Shown: positions 36,881-48,155 of the stretch, one piece after another
Layout: each line of letters begins with the position of its first letter
How positions within the stretch are numbered: position 1 is the first letter of the stretch
Assembly (NCBI GenBank): GCA_004352715.1
Contig: SCFE01000036.1
Location: 1,897,002 to 1,961,001 of the forward strand
Length of the DNA: 64,000 nt
Direction: 5' to 3'
Source: Hofstenia miamia
Taxonomy: Eukaryota > Xenacoelomorpha > Acoela
Position numbers and translations under genes: made by a program
The notes under the pieces: model-generated
Told to the model about the DNA's origin: nothing
Databases searched by the model: none
The model's input: the letters and a program-made list of their open reading frames with translations, nothing else

Positions 36881-37105
36881 TATTATTAGTGTCCCTTTTC
36901 ATAAATATCATCTTGAACAACGGCATTTGATGTGTTAATGGAACCGATTAGATAATAATAATAATAATAATAAATGAATTATAGTGGCTCCACTTAGTAA
37001 CACACCTAGATGTATATGCAATGTAATTTACGCTTTTTTAACCAGAAACTGGTTTTCACTATTAGTCAAATTATTTGAGTATAGTATGAAAATGGGATTA
37101 TATTA
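36881..37105. repeat. (ATT)n and (AAT)n runs around a short unique block
   Basis: ATT repeats at 36878-36889 and AAT repeats at 36952-36973 are inverse to each other. They may be tails of retroelement insertions in opposite orientation. Confidence 0.5.
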
Positions 37106-37316
37106 AACTCTGTCCCAGTTAATATGTAAACCGGTTTTTTGGGAAAATGAGGTAGTATGATATAAACAAGAGTATAATTTCAAGTTTTGATTTTCATTTT
37201 TTTATAATATGCACAAGATCCTAAACTATCTAATTCGTGCCAAAACCATGGTATTTATGCTATAATAAAACCCCAATTATTGATATAAAACTTTACTTAT
37301 TAACTGGGACAGAGTT
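37106..37316. mobile_element. Miniature inverted-repeat element with TA target
   Basis: The 19-base ends AACTCTGTCCCAGTTAATA are exact inverted copies, flanked by TA at 37104-37105 and 37317-37318. The element is 211 bases and non-coding. TA duplication suggests mobilisation by a Tc1/mariner-type transposase. A single related end (TTAACTGGGACAGCGTT) stands near 50957-50974. Confidence 0.85.
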
Positions 37317-37318
37317 TA

Positions 37319-38246
37319 GTAAAAAAAACTCTGTGGCACACGCTTAACAGTGACCTGAATATGATTGCGTCTAATTGAAAATTTAAAGCAATTGTAGGTT
37401 GTTTTATATACTTAAAAAAAGAATTCAATTGTGGAATTTGTTTACAATTTGATTTTATAAATAAGGCTCTACGTTGAAATTTATAATAAGTAATTATAAA
37501 ATCTCCTGTGAGTGATAAATATTCTTTTCCTCATAATATTTAGCCTTCAACTCTTGCGAAGAACGTGTCCTCTTTGACATTTTTAGTATATGTATTGTCA
37601 TTGGTGTTAATGTACTGCGGTCAATTTTCAAAGTAATCATTCAGCCAATCACACTTAAATCTTGGACAGATTATTCTGAGTAACATTTTTTAAAACAGTA
37701 TTAAAATTACGCGAAAAGTCCAAGAAAAACGCTTTATTTGCAGCTTAGGGGCACTTTCAATAATGTCAACTAAGGCCTTTGTCATTGATCGATTGTATTT
37801 GTAAGAAATATATCAAGGCAAATTTTAAGTGCAAATCACCTTGATATGCTTACATTCAAGTTTTGAAAAATGTTCTTGATCTTCCCTTAATTAATAATTT
37901 GAAATCGGTTCTTAGTAGACACAGTTTCCTTTTTTATTTGAGCAATTACTTTAGAAAATCTTATTTTGCCGTGATCGCTCCCACCAGGCCTGGCTATTGT
38001 TTCATATTTACATTTATTTAGAACAAAGCACAAGTAGCTCTCTATTCATCTAACTTAATCATTAACAGTTGCCTCGTCTTTAAATTCCAGCTTTTCTAAA
38101 TTATAACAAAATTTCGTGACTTTCATTGGCACGCAGATGCAAAGACTTACTTTACATCCTTTCTGAGGTTTAAATTTCAATATTCAGATATTTTATGGAA
38201 ACATTTCTCTCTGGGTTTACTTGACATTTACTTAACATTTGCATAT
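37319..38246. other. Interval upstream of PPIE, no gene seen
   Basis: No frame or motif stands out. It should contain the PPIE promoter if the transcript is not trans-spliced from further away. Confidence 0.4.
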
Positions 38247-38261
38247 ATTGTTTTAGTTATG
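38247..38261 (+). promoter_or_regulatory. Candidate trans-splice or 5'-UTR splice acceptor of PPIE
   Basis: ATTGTTTTAGTTATG ends with the PPIE start codon, and the AG of TTTTAG is only two bases before the ATG. The same 15 bases stand at the SCFD1 start. Confidence 0.4.
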
Positions 38262-41200
38262 ACCTTTAATACCAACACTAAGAAGACGTTGTATGTCGGA
38301 GGCTTAGCTGAAGAAGTAAATGATAAAACCATTTACAATATTTGTATACCATTTGGTGACATTGTTGATGTGCAGTTGCCTCAAGATTATAGTACACAAA
38401 AACATAGAGGTTTTGCATTTGTTGAATTTGAGGTTTGTATTTTTATCATTAGATATAATTCAATAGAGTTCTAGTTAGCAATGGATGTTAGTGTACAGGG
38501 AACAAGATTCTAGATGAAAAAAAACTAGTTTTACTAATAATTATCTTGTTTTTTTATAAAAGGTATTTATTTACTTTAATCAGAAATAGACATGCATCTT
38601 TTGGAATTTCCTTTTCAGATGATGGATAGCGTGACCTTAATATTTTTGTATCAAATCCCCAATAATGTGACCATCTCTTGATATTTTCGTAAAGATCCCT
38701 CCGATTTTAACATCAAATCCGAAATAAAGTTTTTTGGATAACACTTAGTTATCAACTTTCCTTACAATTTTTGGTAATTATTCAGTATTCTATAGGCGCG
38801 TGAGGATGCTGCAGCAGCCGCTGATAATTTAAATGATGCCGAACTCTTTGGTAGAACACTGAGAGTGAATTTTGCGAATCCTGCTCGCATCAAAGATGGT
38901 ATATCTAGTAGAGCTGTGTGGGATAGCGATGATTGGTTAATTAAATATGCTGGAAAAACTTTAGAAGAAGCGAATGAAGCATCCACTGGTGAAGTTACAT
39001 TTACACGAATTCCAGGCGTTACGGTAAGCTTTATGATTTGTTCTTGCATTAGCATCCATTGGTGTTTCAGATGTCTTCTAATAAGTTATTACAGAATTGC
39101 GTAAAAGTCTTTAGTATTTTTTAAATTGTAAAATGTGTAGACTTTCGGTGCTATATCGTTATGAATATTGATGCTGATATATCGTTTCAATATTTGTGAA
39201 GATAATTTGGACTTTATACTACGAGGAGAATTTCGTAGTGAATAAGGCTTAAAACTAAACAATTTCTGATGGTTTTTATATAAATATTTAAATACCTCTA
39301 TAACTCACTAAATAATAGAGATATCTCAAATCTCAAAGTACCACTGGATAAAAAATAGTCTTCTCCTTCATTTTCATGCATACCATGTGCAAAGTCAGAA
39401 GTCGTTGCGCCGTAGGCTTGCCGAAAATTATAGGAGAATGTAAACAATATGTTTTGTGACTTTAAAGGCAAAATGGATTGTTTGCGATAACATTCAAGAA
39501 ACGAACACTTTACTTTTTGAGAGGAGAGGATTATACTGATCGCTCTTCGTAAATCAAATAATTTTAGCTTTTCTAGGTTTGGCTGTTATATTTCAAAATT
39601 CATACTGTATATTAAAAGACGTAGTGATGGATAGTTTCCATTAAATTTTCAGTGTTAATTTCTCGTTAAAAATAAAGCAATTGTGGAGAGGCATTTTAGA
39701 GTATATTTTAACAGTATCTGAGGCACTTCCCTCTGGAATTAACTTTTAATAAAGATGAGCTCTCCTGTCAAACGATCCTGTTTAACAGCGTATATTTTCC
39801 TGTTTACTTATTTAATGTTTTCATTTAATGATGAATTTAGGACTTAGAATCAGAAGAAAGAGTTCCACAAAAACCAAATCCTATTGTATACTTTGATATA
39901 AAAATCGGATCGCGATCTGTGGGCACTATAAAAATGCTTTTACGAGTTGACGCCACTCCTCGAACTGCTGAAAATTTCAGAGCCTTATGTACTGGCGAAA
40001 AAGGTTTTGGTTTTCGCGGGTGCTCATTTCATCGTATTATACCAGGATTTATGTGTCAAGGCGGAGATTTCACAGAGCACAATGGCACCGGGGGAAAATC
40101 CATCTATGGTATTTTTTATTTCCCGAAACTTTTAGAAATTGTATGTATGGATCGAGATTTCAAAATGTGGATGACCTATGAAATTTCGATTTGACCAAAT
40201 TCAAAGTAGCTTAAAATATATATTTAACAATTTTTTGGAAATTGTGTAGAAATCGGATATTAGTTTTTTCAAATCCTCAATATAGACCTTGCTTCCAAAC
40301 TCTAATAATTAATTTGAATTTATAGGTTTATTCTAAGGCAAATAAAGTAAAGAAACAAAAAAGTGTTTGTATTTTCGAAAAGTAAATGTAATGTCATTTT
40401 ATTTCATTGGGTTTTAAAAATTAAGTCTTTCAAATGGGAGCCGTTATTGTCCACACACTGTCGAATAGATCTAAGTCAATTAATGTATAAGTTTGACTTG
40501 AGGTAGCCCCAAATTAAAAAATCTCAATGATTTAAATCAGGTGAACGGGCTGGACAACCAATAAGATTAACCACTTACGGACGGCTTTCTTTTCTTTGCG
40601 CACAGCCTACCAGACGGGATCAATTTTGGTGAAAATCAATGTTTTTTGCAATTGTCGTGTATTCGGATTGTTTATTTTGTTTCTCATGTAATAGTCAATC
40701 TAGATAACTAAAGCGCTACTAAAAAGTATATAAACTCATTTTATTATGGGCAATTGGAGACAACAATTCAGTATTTAGATTTAATAATTGTTTATTGTGT
40801 GTTACACTTTGAAACACGGAACACACAGGGGTATTCTGCAGACATCACATTGATAAATTTTTTCTTTTTTTTGCGATTGGCACACCCCACATCATTTCTG
40901 ACGCCTTGCTTTCTTCTCTGTCGGAGTAAGCAATTCCGGAAAATGTCTATCACTAAGGCTTTTAGGACCGGGGAATCTATGTGGACGATCTCTCTTGTAT
41001 TCCGGCAGTGAGCTGGAGGAGACTATTTGGCTGGCAAGTTGGTTTCTAAACTGAAGCAAATCACAGATAAGAATTGACAACACACACATGATCGAAAGCT
41101 GTTTCGTCTCTTAAGTTTTAGCTTAGCAAGATCTCTAGGCATAAATTTGCTATTCAATCTCACTGTACCAAAAACATTTGTCTTAGCATCCAACAAATTG

Positions 41201-43537
41201 AGAACAAATCAGTAATTGAGTACCAATTATCAATGAAAACATACCATTTCCCCAGCAAATCCTGATGTAGATCCATCACAATTTTTGTGCTGTCTAAGCA
41301 GGTAGTTTTAGGATCCAAATCTTGTCCAGTATACACACTTTATGTTCCGAATGTACCAATTAAGAGGGCCAGAGCTTTGAAAAACTTTGTACACTTTGAT
41401 GCCAAATCTCGCCCTCTTTGATGGATTGTACTGCCGGAGCAGCAAACCTCCGTTGAACTTCAGCAGAGACTCATCTGTGGATAAATTTGGTATGGAGTAA
41501 AGGTTCTTTTGAAATGTGTGATGATGGCATCAATAACTGGTCTTATCTTGAATAATCGGTCACTTTGATTTGTTTAACTGTTATCTACAAAATCCAAATT
41601 GCTCAGTATTTGCATGAATTGATCTCTTTGGCATTATGTTTCCAACATAGGATCACCAGACCAGTACAGCTTCAACTGGCTCTTTTTACTATTCCCATTA
41701 GTAAACACAAAGAAAAAAATGCTTTCATTTCATCCACACTTACTTCCCGCCACTTCGCAACATGACTTTGTGCTGAAGAATCAGTAGTTGAAGAACGAGC
41801 ATTTGCAAAGTTGTTGGTTTCAGCAATAATTGTAACCAACAATGCTAGTGTAAAAATTCGAAAAAGATATCCATAGCCGAAGTGTTGTCATCTATATTCA
41901 TCTATATTAGCTTTTATCAATGGGCTACCAGTGAAAGGGTGGATTATAAGTGTCAGATCATGGTTACGCGTATTAAGAGAATGTACATTTGACTGGTGTG
42001 GTCTTTGAGCTGGAGTTGGCGCATCAGAATCGGAAGAATCCAAAGAATTTGTACTACCTGTAATAGTAATACCACCAGAAAATAACTCAATATGACTTGA
42101 GAAAGTGTCATTTGATAAACTTGAATTAATAATATTAGATCAACCGGAGCTTGCATAGCCATCAATCTGTTCCAATATTTGATGTGGGTAAAAGTATTTC
42201 TGTTCATATTAAGCTAGTCTAAACAATAGCAATACATGTATCTATATATAAAACCAGTTTTCCCGCCTTTATCACTAACAATTCTCTTCATTTTGCGTGA
42301 TTCGGTGTTTCCCCTAGTGCAATAATAATAAAGTTAAAACAAGTTGTGCGTATATAAACGCCTTCCGTCTTTTTGTCAGGGGTTAAAATGCATATATATA
42401 TATCAGACTTGTCAACGAGCCGAGGTGGAGTAGAGTATTGGATATACAACGAGCCCAAAACGAGTTTTTTGAGGAAAGCAAATTTATAGTACTGCTTGTT
42501 AATTTGATTATGCAGATTTTTCTTATTTCTTCATTCAATATGCCTTTCTTATAATCTTATTTTAGAAATGCTTATTAAATAATAGGAAGAACTATGTAAA
42601 AAATTCTGAAAGCGCAATATTTTTAAAAAATATTGAGCTGAAACAAGCCTCATTAAAAGAGGAGAGCTGAGCGGAACTTACTCAAAATTTTAACAAGCCG
42701 AGCTTAGAAATTTTGGCTCGTTCACAAGTCTGGTATATATACATCATCCGTCCTCTGGGAGAAGTATTTTCACGTGTATATGTACGTCAGCCGTCCGCAA
42801 GTGGTTAAATGACCAGGAAACATCTATCTCAAAATCACCTTCGCATGTCGGAAAGTGTGTGTCCATATCGCGCAGAATATTCAATTTGGGTCTGAAAAAG
42901 TCACTGTAACTGTGCCCATATATCGAATTCTGATATTGGACACCATGCAGTCACCTGAGGACATACCAAATAAGGACAAATGTATCTACTACATTTAATT
43001 TCAATGGCTTATTTCCGTTTGTAATTTGTACAATTTGCCAGCAATATGCTAATTTACAACTACTTGTATATGATATACACACTACACACTATGTTAAAGA
43101 AAATATACATAAGAATGCATAACATCAAGAATGCTTACAATTCCAATTTTCAAGGTTTTTTATTTGGTATTATACAGCGTTTTAAATATAATTTGATTTT
43201 TTCTGTTTTCTACAATGAGATTTTAATAATTATATTATTTTCGAATTTAATTTTGCGATTTGTTTGTTTAGGTAGAAAATTTGCCGATGAGAATTTTAAA
43301 TTAAAGCACACCAAACCATTTTTATTGTCTATGGCAAACTCTGGGCCCAACACAAACGGATCTCAATTCTTTATCACGACGGCAGTTACTGATTGGCTGG
43401 ACAACAAGCATGTTGTTTTCGGTGAGGTCATTGAAGGAACAAATGTTGTCGAGAAAATGGAATCCGTTGGCACTAAGTCAGGTAAACCCACTGACAAGGT
43501 AGTCATAGAAAAGTGTGGAGAAATTTCTTCTAAGTGA
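38259..43537 (+). CDS. PPIE: Cyclophilin E: RRM plus peptidyl-prolyl isomerase (4 exons)
   Basis: Cyclophilin E is a nuclear spliceosome-associated protein that binds RNA through its RRM and isomerises proline bonds (established). Exons are 38259-38432, 38796-39023, 39841-40108 and 43272-43537. All introns are GT-AG and phases join to 311 residues; the human protein is about 300. The RRM shows RNP2 LYVGGL (11-16) and RNP1 RGFAFVEF (50-57). WDSDDWL (100-106) is a family signature in the linker. The cyclophilin domain runs from about 150 to the end. Its active-site residues, by comparison with cyclophilin A, are intact: R199, F204, M205, Q207, F257, W265 and H270. Intron 3 is 3.2 kb because a piggyBac element lies in it. 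The start is the first ATG of the conserved frame and follows an acceptor-like TTTTAG. Confidence 0.95.
40880..41520 (-). pseudogene. piggyBac transposase remnant
   Basis: Pieces in order on the minus strand: [20 protein letters not shown] then [14 protein letters not shown] near 41390-41490 (holding a catalytic aspartate in TDES). Next come [20 protein letters not shown] near 41215-41285 (a second, in IDNWYS), [16 protein letters not shown] near 41120-41170, and [17 protein letters not shown] near 40890-40945, the start of the cysteine-rich C-terminal region. Frameshifts and stops between them make it inactive. The N-terminal part, expected towards 42200, was not recognised. Confidence 0.8.
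42404..42733. mobile_element. Miniature inverted-repeat element nested in piggyBac
   Basis: The left end CAGACTTGTCAACGAGCC and the right end, read inward CCAGACTTGTGAACGAGCC, are inverted copies. TA-rich sequence flanks both sides, so the exact target duplication cannot be set. There is no coding capacity. CAG ends are seen in hAT elements (family inferred). Confidence 0.7.
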
Positions 43538-44511
43538 AGAATAGTTGAAGCGCGTAGAGGAAGCAATACCTTCTATTCAAAAAAATCAAGATCAAAGGGA
43601 AAATTACAGTGTTGAACTCTACTAAATATTTATGTATATTTTCAATTGGAAGAGTTGATAAATTTATTTATTTCAAAATACGTTATTGCAATTTACGTCT
43701 TTCGATTTTTGAAAATAGGAACTTAAATATGTATTTATGCTGGTTCAAATGCTGTTTCATAATTTATGAAAAATCAACGTAAACTTTAAATTACTTAAGA
43801 AATACACTGGGTTTTTTCAAGACCCGCTAACAAGGCCCTATTGTTCACGAGAACCAATACGAAAGAGTATCCTATGCTTTCAATGGTAGGCAGAAAACTT
43901 TTTGGTACTCAGATTACCGTGGCAAAATGCGAATGAGATTTTTTCATCCTTCAAGTCGATCGGTTTTATCGCCATCATGAGTGAACTCTATTGAAATGTT
44001 AAAAAATGCAGTTTATGCAAAATTGTTTTCATTTTAGTATTTTCAATTATATAGTTAATTTTTTATTTACAAAAATCTTTTAATTGTTTTTTTTACCAAA
44101 TGCAACGGGCTAGGCTTGGAATATGGTTACAACTCTGTTATAGCCTCAATAACAAAGGAGTTTGTCTCACCTCATTTTGAGAATAAAATTGTAGTCGACT
44201 TCTTGTGTATCCTATATGAAATGCCTTACAATAATTTCGGTATTTTCATTCATACATTAAAGAAAATAGTTAAAAACATTTTCAAGAGAAATGAAATGCA
44301 GTAGATTTAAAATGGGCCAAAAGAAATTTCTGCATTTCTGTTTCCGTTGCAAGATGTATCTGCCTACAGAGGCGTAAAATATGTTATAGATTTATTAAAA
44401 TATTTTCCACAATTTTCCGATATTTAAAAACATGAATTTATTGTTATTTGCGGGTGATTTGTTCAAAAATGATGGCAAACAACTATTAAATTTTCTGCAC
44501 GCAACAAACGC
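43538..44511. other. PPIE 3' region, no further gene seen
   Basis: No clear AATAAA follows the PPIE stop closely. A 62-codon frame at 44116-44304 has no recognised relative and is left unassigned. Confidence 0.4.
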
Positions 44512-44705
44512 TTAACCCTATTTTAACTGGGCTTTTTCATAGCAGTTTGCCTCCCCCCCCTAAGATCTCAGAAATGGTACATCCTATCAACAGCAAATCT
44601 GGTGTTGAGTTACTTTGGCATGATTAATATGCAAATGAAAAGTCAAAATGGAAACTAATAAAAGAAATCACAAATTATAAGCAATCTAAATCAAACTTAA
44701 TTGAT

Positions 44706-46436
44706 GTGATTAAAGATCAAAATGGAAATAATCTAACCGACAATTTAGAAATTTCTAATGAATTAAACAAGACTTTTGTCAACTTAGGAAATTACAACGG
44801 CCCCCTTATTAAATACAAAAACCTCTCACACAAAATCTTTACACCTGAATTTTATTTCCGATTCTCAACTACCTATGAAATTATTAAATCGATTCTTAAG
44901 CTTAAGTCCAACAAATCAAGTGGTCCCTCAAATATCCCCTCTTGGGCTCTTAAAATGACTGCAGATATCATTGCAAGTCCTTTAAATTTCATCTTTAATG
45001 AATCTATAAAATGCAATCACTTCCCAGATTATCTAAAACTTGCTCACATTACTCCTATTTTTAAGAAAAACGATCCTTCAATTGCCACTAATTATCGACC
45101 AATTTCAATTACTTCTCCAATAAGTAAAATATTCGAAAGATTATTGCATAACCAAATAATTGAACATTTTAATAAGTATAATTTATTATCGAACACCCAA
45201 TTTGGATTTCGCAAAAATTTTTCAACAACTGATGCACTATTACATGCTACTGAAAAATGGAGAGCATCCCTCGATTCTAATAAATTTGTAGCTATAGCTT
45301 GTTTAGATCTCTCAAAAGCCTTTGATTCGATTAATCACAACATACTTATTGAAAAACTATCTTACTTAGGATTTTCTTGTAATAGTAAGCAATTGATAAC
45401 TAGTTACCTTAACCAAAGATTCCAGAGAGTTAAATTAAACGATATTTTTTCTGATTGGTTACCGGTTTACAATGGGATGCCTCAAGTAACGATTCTGGGT
45501 CCTCTTCTTTTTAGTATTTATGTAAATGACATGCAGTCAATAACCAATTGCAATCTAATTCAATATGCCGATGACACCTGCATCTTCAGCGATAATACAT
45601 CAATGCACTCAGCAGTGGAATCAATAGAATTCAATTGCAACAAATTGTCAAAATATTTTTCAATGCATAAGTTGATAATTAATGAAGCTAAGACGGAATT
45701 TTGTATTTTGCAGCCCAATAAAAATAACTACGATGTTTCCAAAATGACTTTGAAAATTAATACTGTTAATGTACCTATTGTAGACACTTTCAAGTACTTA
45801 GGCGTAACCATTGACTCAAAGTTAAAGTTCAACACTCACATTAACATAACAGTTAGAAAACTAGCTATAGGTATAAAAAGTATGACACTAGTAGTTAAGC
45901 AATTACCACCTTGTGCAATTATTCAATTCTTCCATGCTTTTATCATGAGCCACCTTAATTATGCAAACATCTTATTTACTGATCTAAGTGATGTGCTTTA
46001 TAGAAAACTTGACATTCAATTAAAATTGACACTGAATATCTCAGCAAAAAATTCATCGAAAACTAAACATTACATTTCTAGGTCAATTCTCTTTCCAAAA
46101 CAACTCGTCATTTTAAATACCTTGCTAACATTTTTCAAACTAGTAAAAAATCTACCGCCTTATAATTCAATTAAATTCCCGGGATTTGCGTATAAACAGA
46201 ATTCAAGATCTAAAATTTTTACATGTGTTAAGTATAAGAAAAAAGTTTTGAAGAAATCTTTCATTAATGTCGCAATTCGAACCTGGAATTCGCTACCTAA
46301 AGAAATTAAAAGCATTGAAAAATTGAAACCTTTTAAAAAGCGTTTAAAAATCTTCCTTAAGCAAAAATATATTTTAGGTACATCATGGTTAGGATTTAAA
46401 TTTTACAACAATGACTATACGATAACTCGTCATTAA
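44706..46436 (+). CDS. LINE ORF2 reverse transcriptase, long open frame
   Basis: A 576-codon open frame carries a whole non-LTR reverse transcriptase. It shows NYRPISITSPISKIFERLLHN, ACLDLSKAFDSINHNIL (motif A), PQVTILGPLLFSIYVNDM (motif B), QYADDTCIFS with YADD at 45564-45575, FKYLGVTIDSKLKF, and a C-terminal VAIRTWNSLPKEIKS segment. Motif B reads PQVT where PQGS is usual, so activity is doubtful. Coding similarity extends 5' of the ATG to about 44640 (WKLIKEITNYK), but no endonuclease domain is present, so the copy is 5' truncated. A (TTATC)n tail at 46590-46619 ends the element. Relatives lie at 47600-47870 and 49617-50018. It is of the CR1/Jockey-like type (inferred). Confidence 0.85.
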   Translation: MIKDQNGNNLTDNLEISNELNKTFVNLGNYNGPLIKYKNLSHKIFTPEFYFRFSTTYEIIKSILKLKSNKSSGPSNIPSWALKMTADIIASPLNFIFNESIKCNHFPDYLKLAHITPIFKKNDPSIATNYRPISITSPISKIFERLLHNQIIEHFNKYNLLSNTQFGFRKNFSTTDALLHATEKWRASLDSNKFVAIACLDLSKAFDSINHNILIEKLSYLGFSCNSKQLITSYLNQRFQRVKLNDIFSDWLPVYNGMPQVTILGPLLFSIYVNDMQSITNCNLIQYADDTCIFSDNTSMHSAVESIEFNCNKLSKYFSMHKLIINEAKTEFCILQPNKNNYDVSKMTLKINTVNVPIVDTFKYLGVTIDSKLKFNTHINITVRKLAIGIKSMTLVVKQLPPCAIIQFFHAFIMSHLNYANILFTDLSDVLYRKLDIQLKLTLNISAKNSSKTKHYISRSILFPKQLVILNTLLTFFKLVKNLPPYNSIKFPGFAYKQNSRSKIFTCVKYKKKVLKKSFINVAIRTWNSLPKEIKSIEKLKPFKKRLKIFLKQKYILGTSWLGFKFYNNDYTITRH

Positions 46437-46589
46437 AATAGCAATATAAAGTAATTCATCCATAGCCTGTAAGAATTGTTACTTTTTGTAATGTATGTTG
46501 ATTTGTAGATTGGTTACTTTTTTGTAATTTATGACGCTATTCAGATAAATTATCAGTTATTGAATTGTAAACATTTATCTGAATATAGA

Positions 46590-46619
46590 ATCTCTTATCT
46601 TATCTTATCTTATCTTATC
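46590..46619 (+). repeat. (TTATC)n tail of the LINE
   Basis: About five copies of TCTTA/TTATC directly follow the short 3' region of the LINE. Such short-unit tails are common in CR1-like elements. Confidence 0.8.
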
Positions 46620-47599
46620 AAATTATGCGCCTATTAATTAGGTTAAGTATCAAATTTTCTGAAAATTCTCATTTACACAAAACGTTAGTAATATTACTGA
46701 ATAAAAAAAATCATTTAATTAAAATTTTGCATTGAAAATTATGCAACGGTTTCAATTTATAGCGTCTACATACAAAATTGTTACTTTTGAAACTCTCAAG
46801 AAATGTCAGTTTTTCATAGACTTTGTTATTAAAATCGCTGTAACTTTGAAACCCTTGAACCTATCTGCATAATTTTGGTCAGTATTTGCAGAACAAGTTT
46901 AAGAAAAATTTCATGGAAGGATAGTTTATTTAAAATACGGTCTCTGAGTTATATTTAAAAATATGGAGGGGGTCAAATTGGCTCCAAATATAATAGGGTT
47001 AAGGATTATTGTCGGTTAATGCGATGAGGAAACTAATGCAATCAAAGATGTGTAGTAAAATTACTAATTTGCTAGAATTTTAGCTGTGTATAAAGAAGCC
47101 AATATCAAAGCTGCGATTGGCTTCAAACATGCTTATTGTATGATAGTATGACAGCATGTCGAAGAACACTTTCACAGCAGTTTAAGTAAGTACTTGTGAG
47201 ACATTGATGTATGTATGAATAGGTCATGCCCAGAAAGAAAGTTGTATATATACTGGAAATTCAAATTTAAAAATTATGAATATTTGAAGCATTGCAAATG
47301 GTCTATGTCGAAACTGTGCTGTTGTTTCGATGAACTAGAACCAGGTGGTTTCTTTGAACTCATTATATTTTAAAGTATAAAATAATCCAGTAACTTGTTT
47401 ATTCTTTAGCTGAAAGTTTATGTCAAAACTTAATAATAACATTTTTATACTCGAGATTATGCCGAGATATAGTCTCACTTTACATTCTTGTATTGCTGTG
47501 CAATAATTCATTTATAAAAAATCACCTAAGTTAAACAAATATAATATTTACAGTTCTAAAAGATATTTTCTTATAAAATTCTTAATACCAACGGAATTA

Positions 47600-47880
47600 G
47601 GATGGGTACTGAATGTCTAAGAAAATGCTTCCAGAACTAAGCACTTTATTTCTAGATCTATTCTTTTTCAAAGACAGCTAATCATCTTAAGCACTATGTT
47701 GACGTTTTCTAAGCTCACCAAAAAATGTCCACCTTATAATAGGACTTCAATGCCTGGTTATATTTATAAAAAGACCTTCATATCAAAACACTACCTAAAT
47801 TTAGTATAAAATGTTTTGCAGCAATCATTTATAAACACCGCTATTCGAACTTGGAACTAATTCCTATAAAACAACAACAA
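47600..47880 (+). pseudogene. 3' fragment of the same LINE family
   Basis: Broken frames give a FISRSILFQRQLIILSTMLT-like string and PPYNRTSMPGYIY, matching residues near the end of the 44706-46436 product (YISRSILFPKQLVILNTLLT). The copy is clearly older, with many stops. Confidence 0.65.
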
Positions 47881-48155
47881 ACAACAGCAACAACATATAT
47901 TTAAGTTCTCAAGTAAATATACATGTATTCAGTTTAGAAACTTATTAAGAACATAAATAATGCAACTTTCTTCATATGACCTTTGTTATGTCAGTAATTG
48001 TTTGTTTCTTGGATAAGTTTATAAATTACATATAATTTAATAAAGAATTTACTTATTATTCTTCAGCTGCACATCTTATTCTATAATTAGGCAGAAAATT
48101 GATATTTTGTTGAGTAATCATGTTTTTCAACTTCTTAAATATTGTATAATTTTTT

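Larger units (their letters stand above)
40571..42804 (-). mobile_element. piggyBac transposon in PPIE intron 3
   Basis: The ends CCACTTACGGACGGCT and, inward from the right, CCACTTGCGGACGGCT form 16-base inverted repeats with one mismatch. TTAA flanks both sides (40567-40570 and 42805-42808), the target duplication of piggyBac elements. Transposase pieces read on the minus strand. A smaller element sits inside at 42404-42733. Confidence 0.9.
44516..46998. mobile_element. Possible piggyBac-type miniature element split by a LINE
   Basis: TTAACCCTATT at 44512-44522 and AATAGGGTTAA at 46992-47002 are exact inverted copies including the TTAA target. Both ends continue with loosely matching C-rich stretches (CCTCCCCCCCC, and GACCCCCTCC read inward). 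The LINE at about 44600-46620 would then be a later insertion into a non-coding element of roughly 450 bases. Confidence 0.45.

Noticed and set aside
39919-40194. 91-codon frame as a separate small cyclophilin gene
   Set aside because: It is the third exon of PPIE reading on into the intron; a GT donor at 40109 and a matching exon at 43272 complete the domain.
41953-42207. 84-codon hydrophobic minus-strand frame
   Set aside because: It lies inside the piggyBac element and matches no transposase segment; probably a shifted reading of its N-terminal part.
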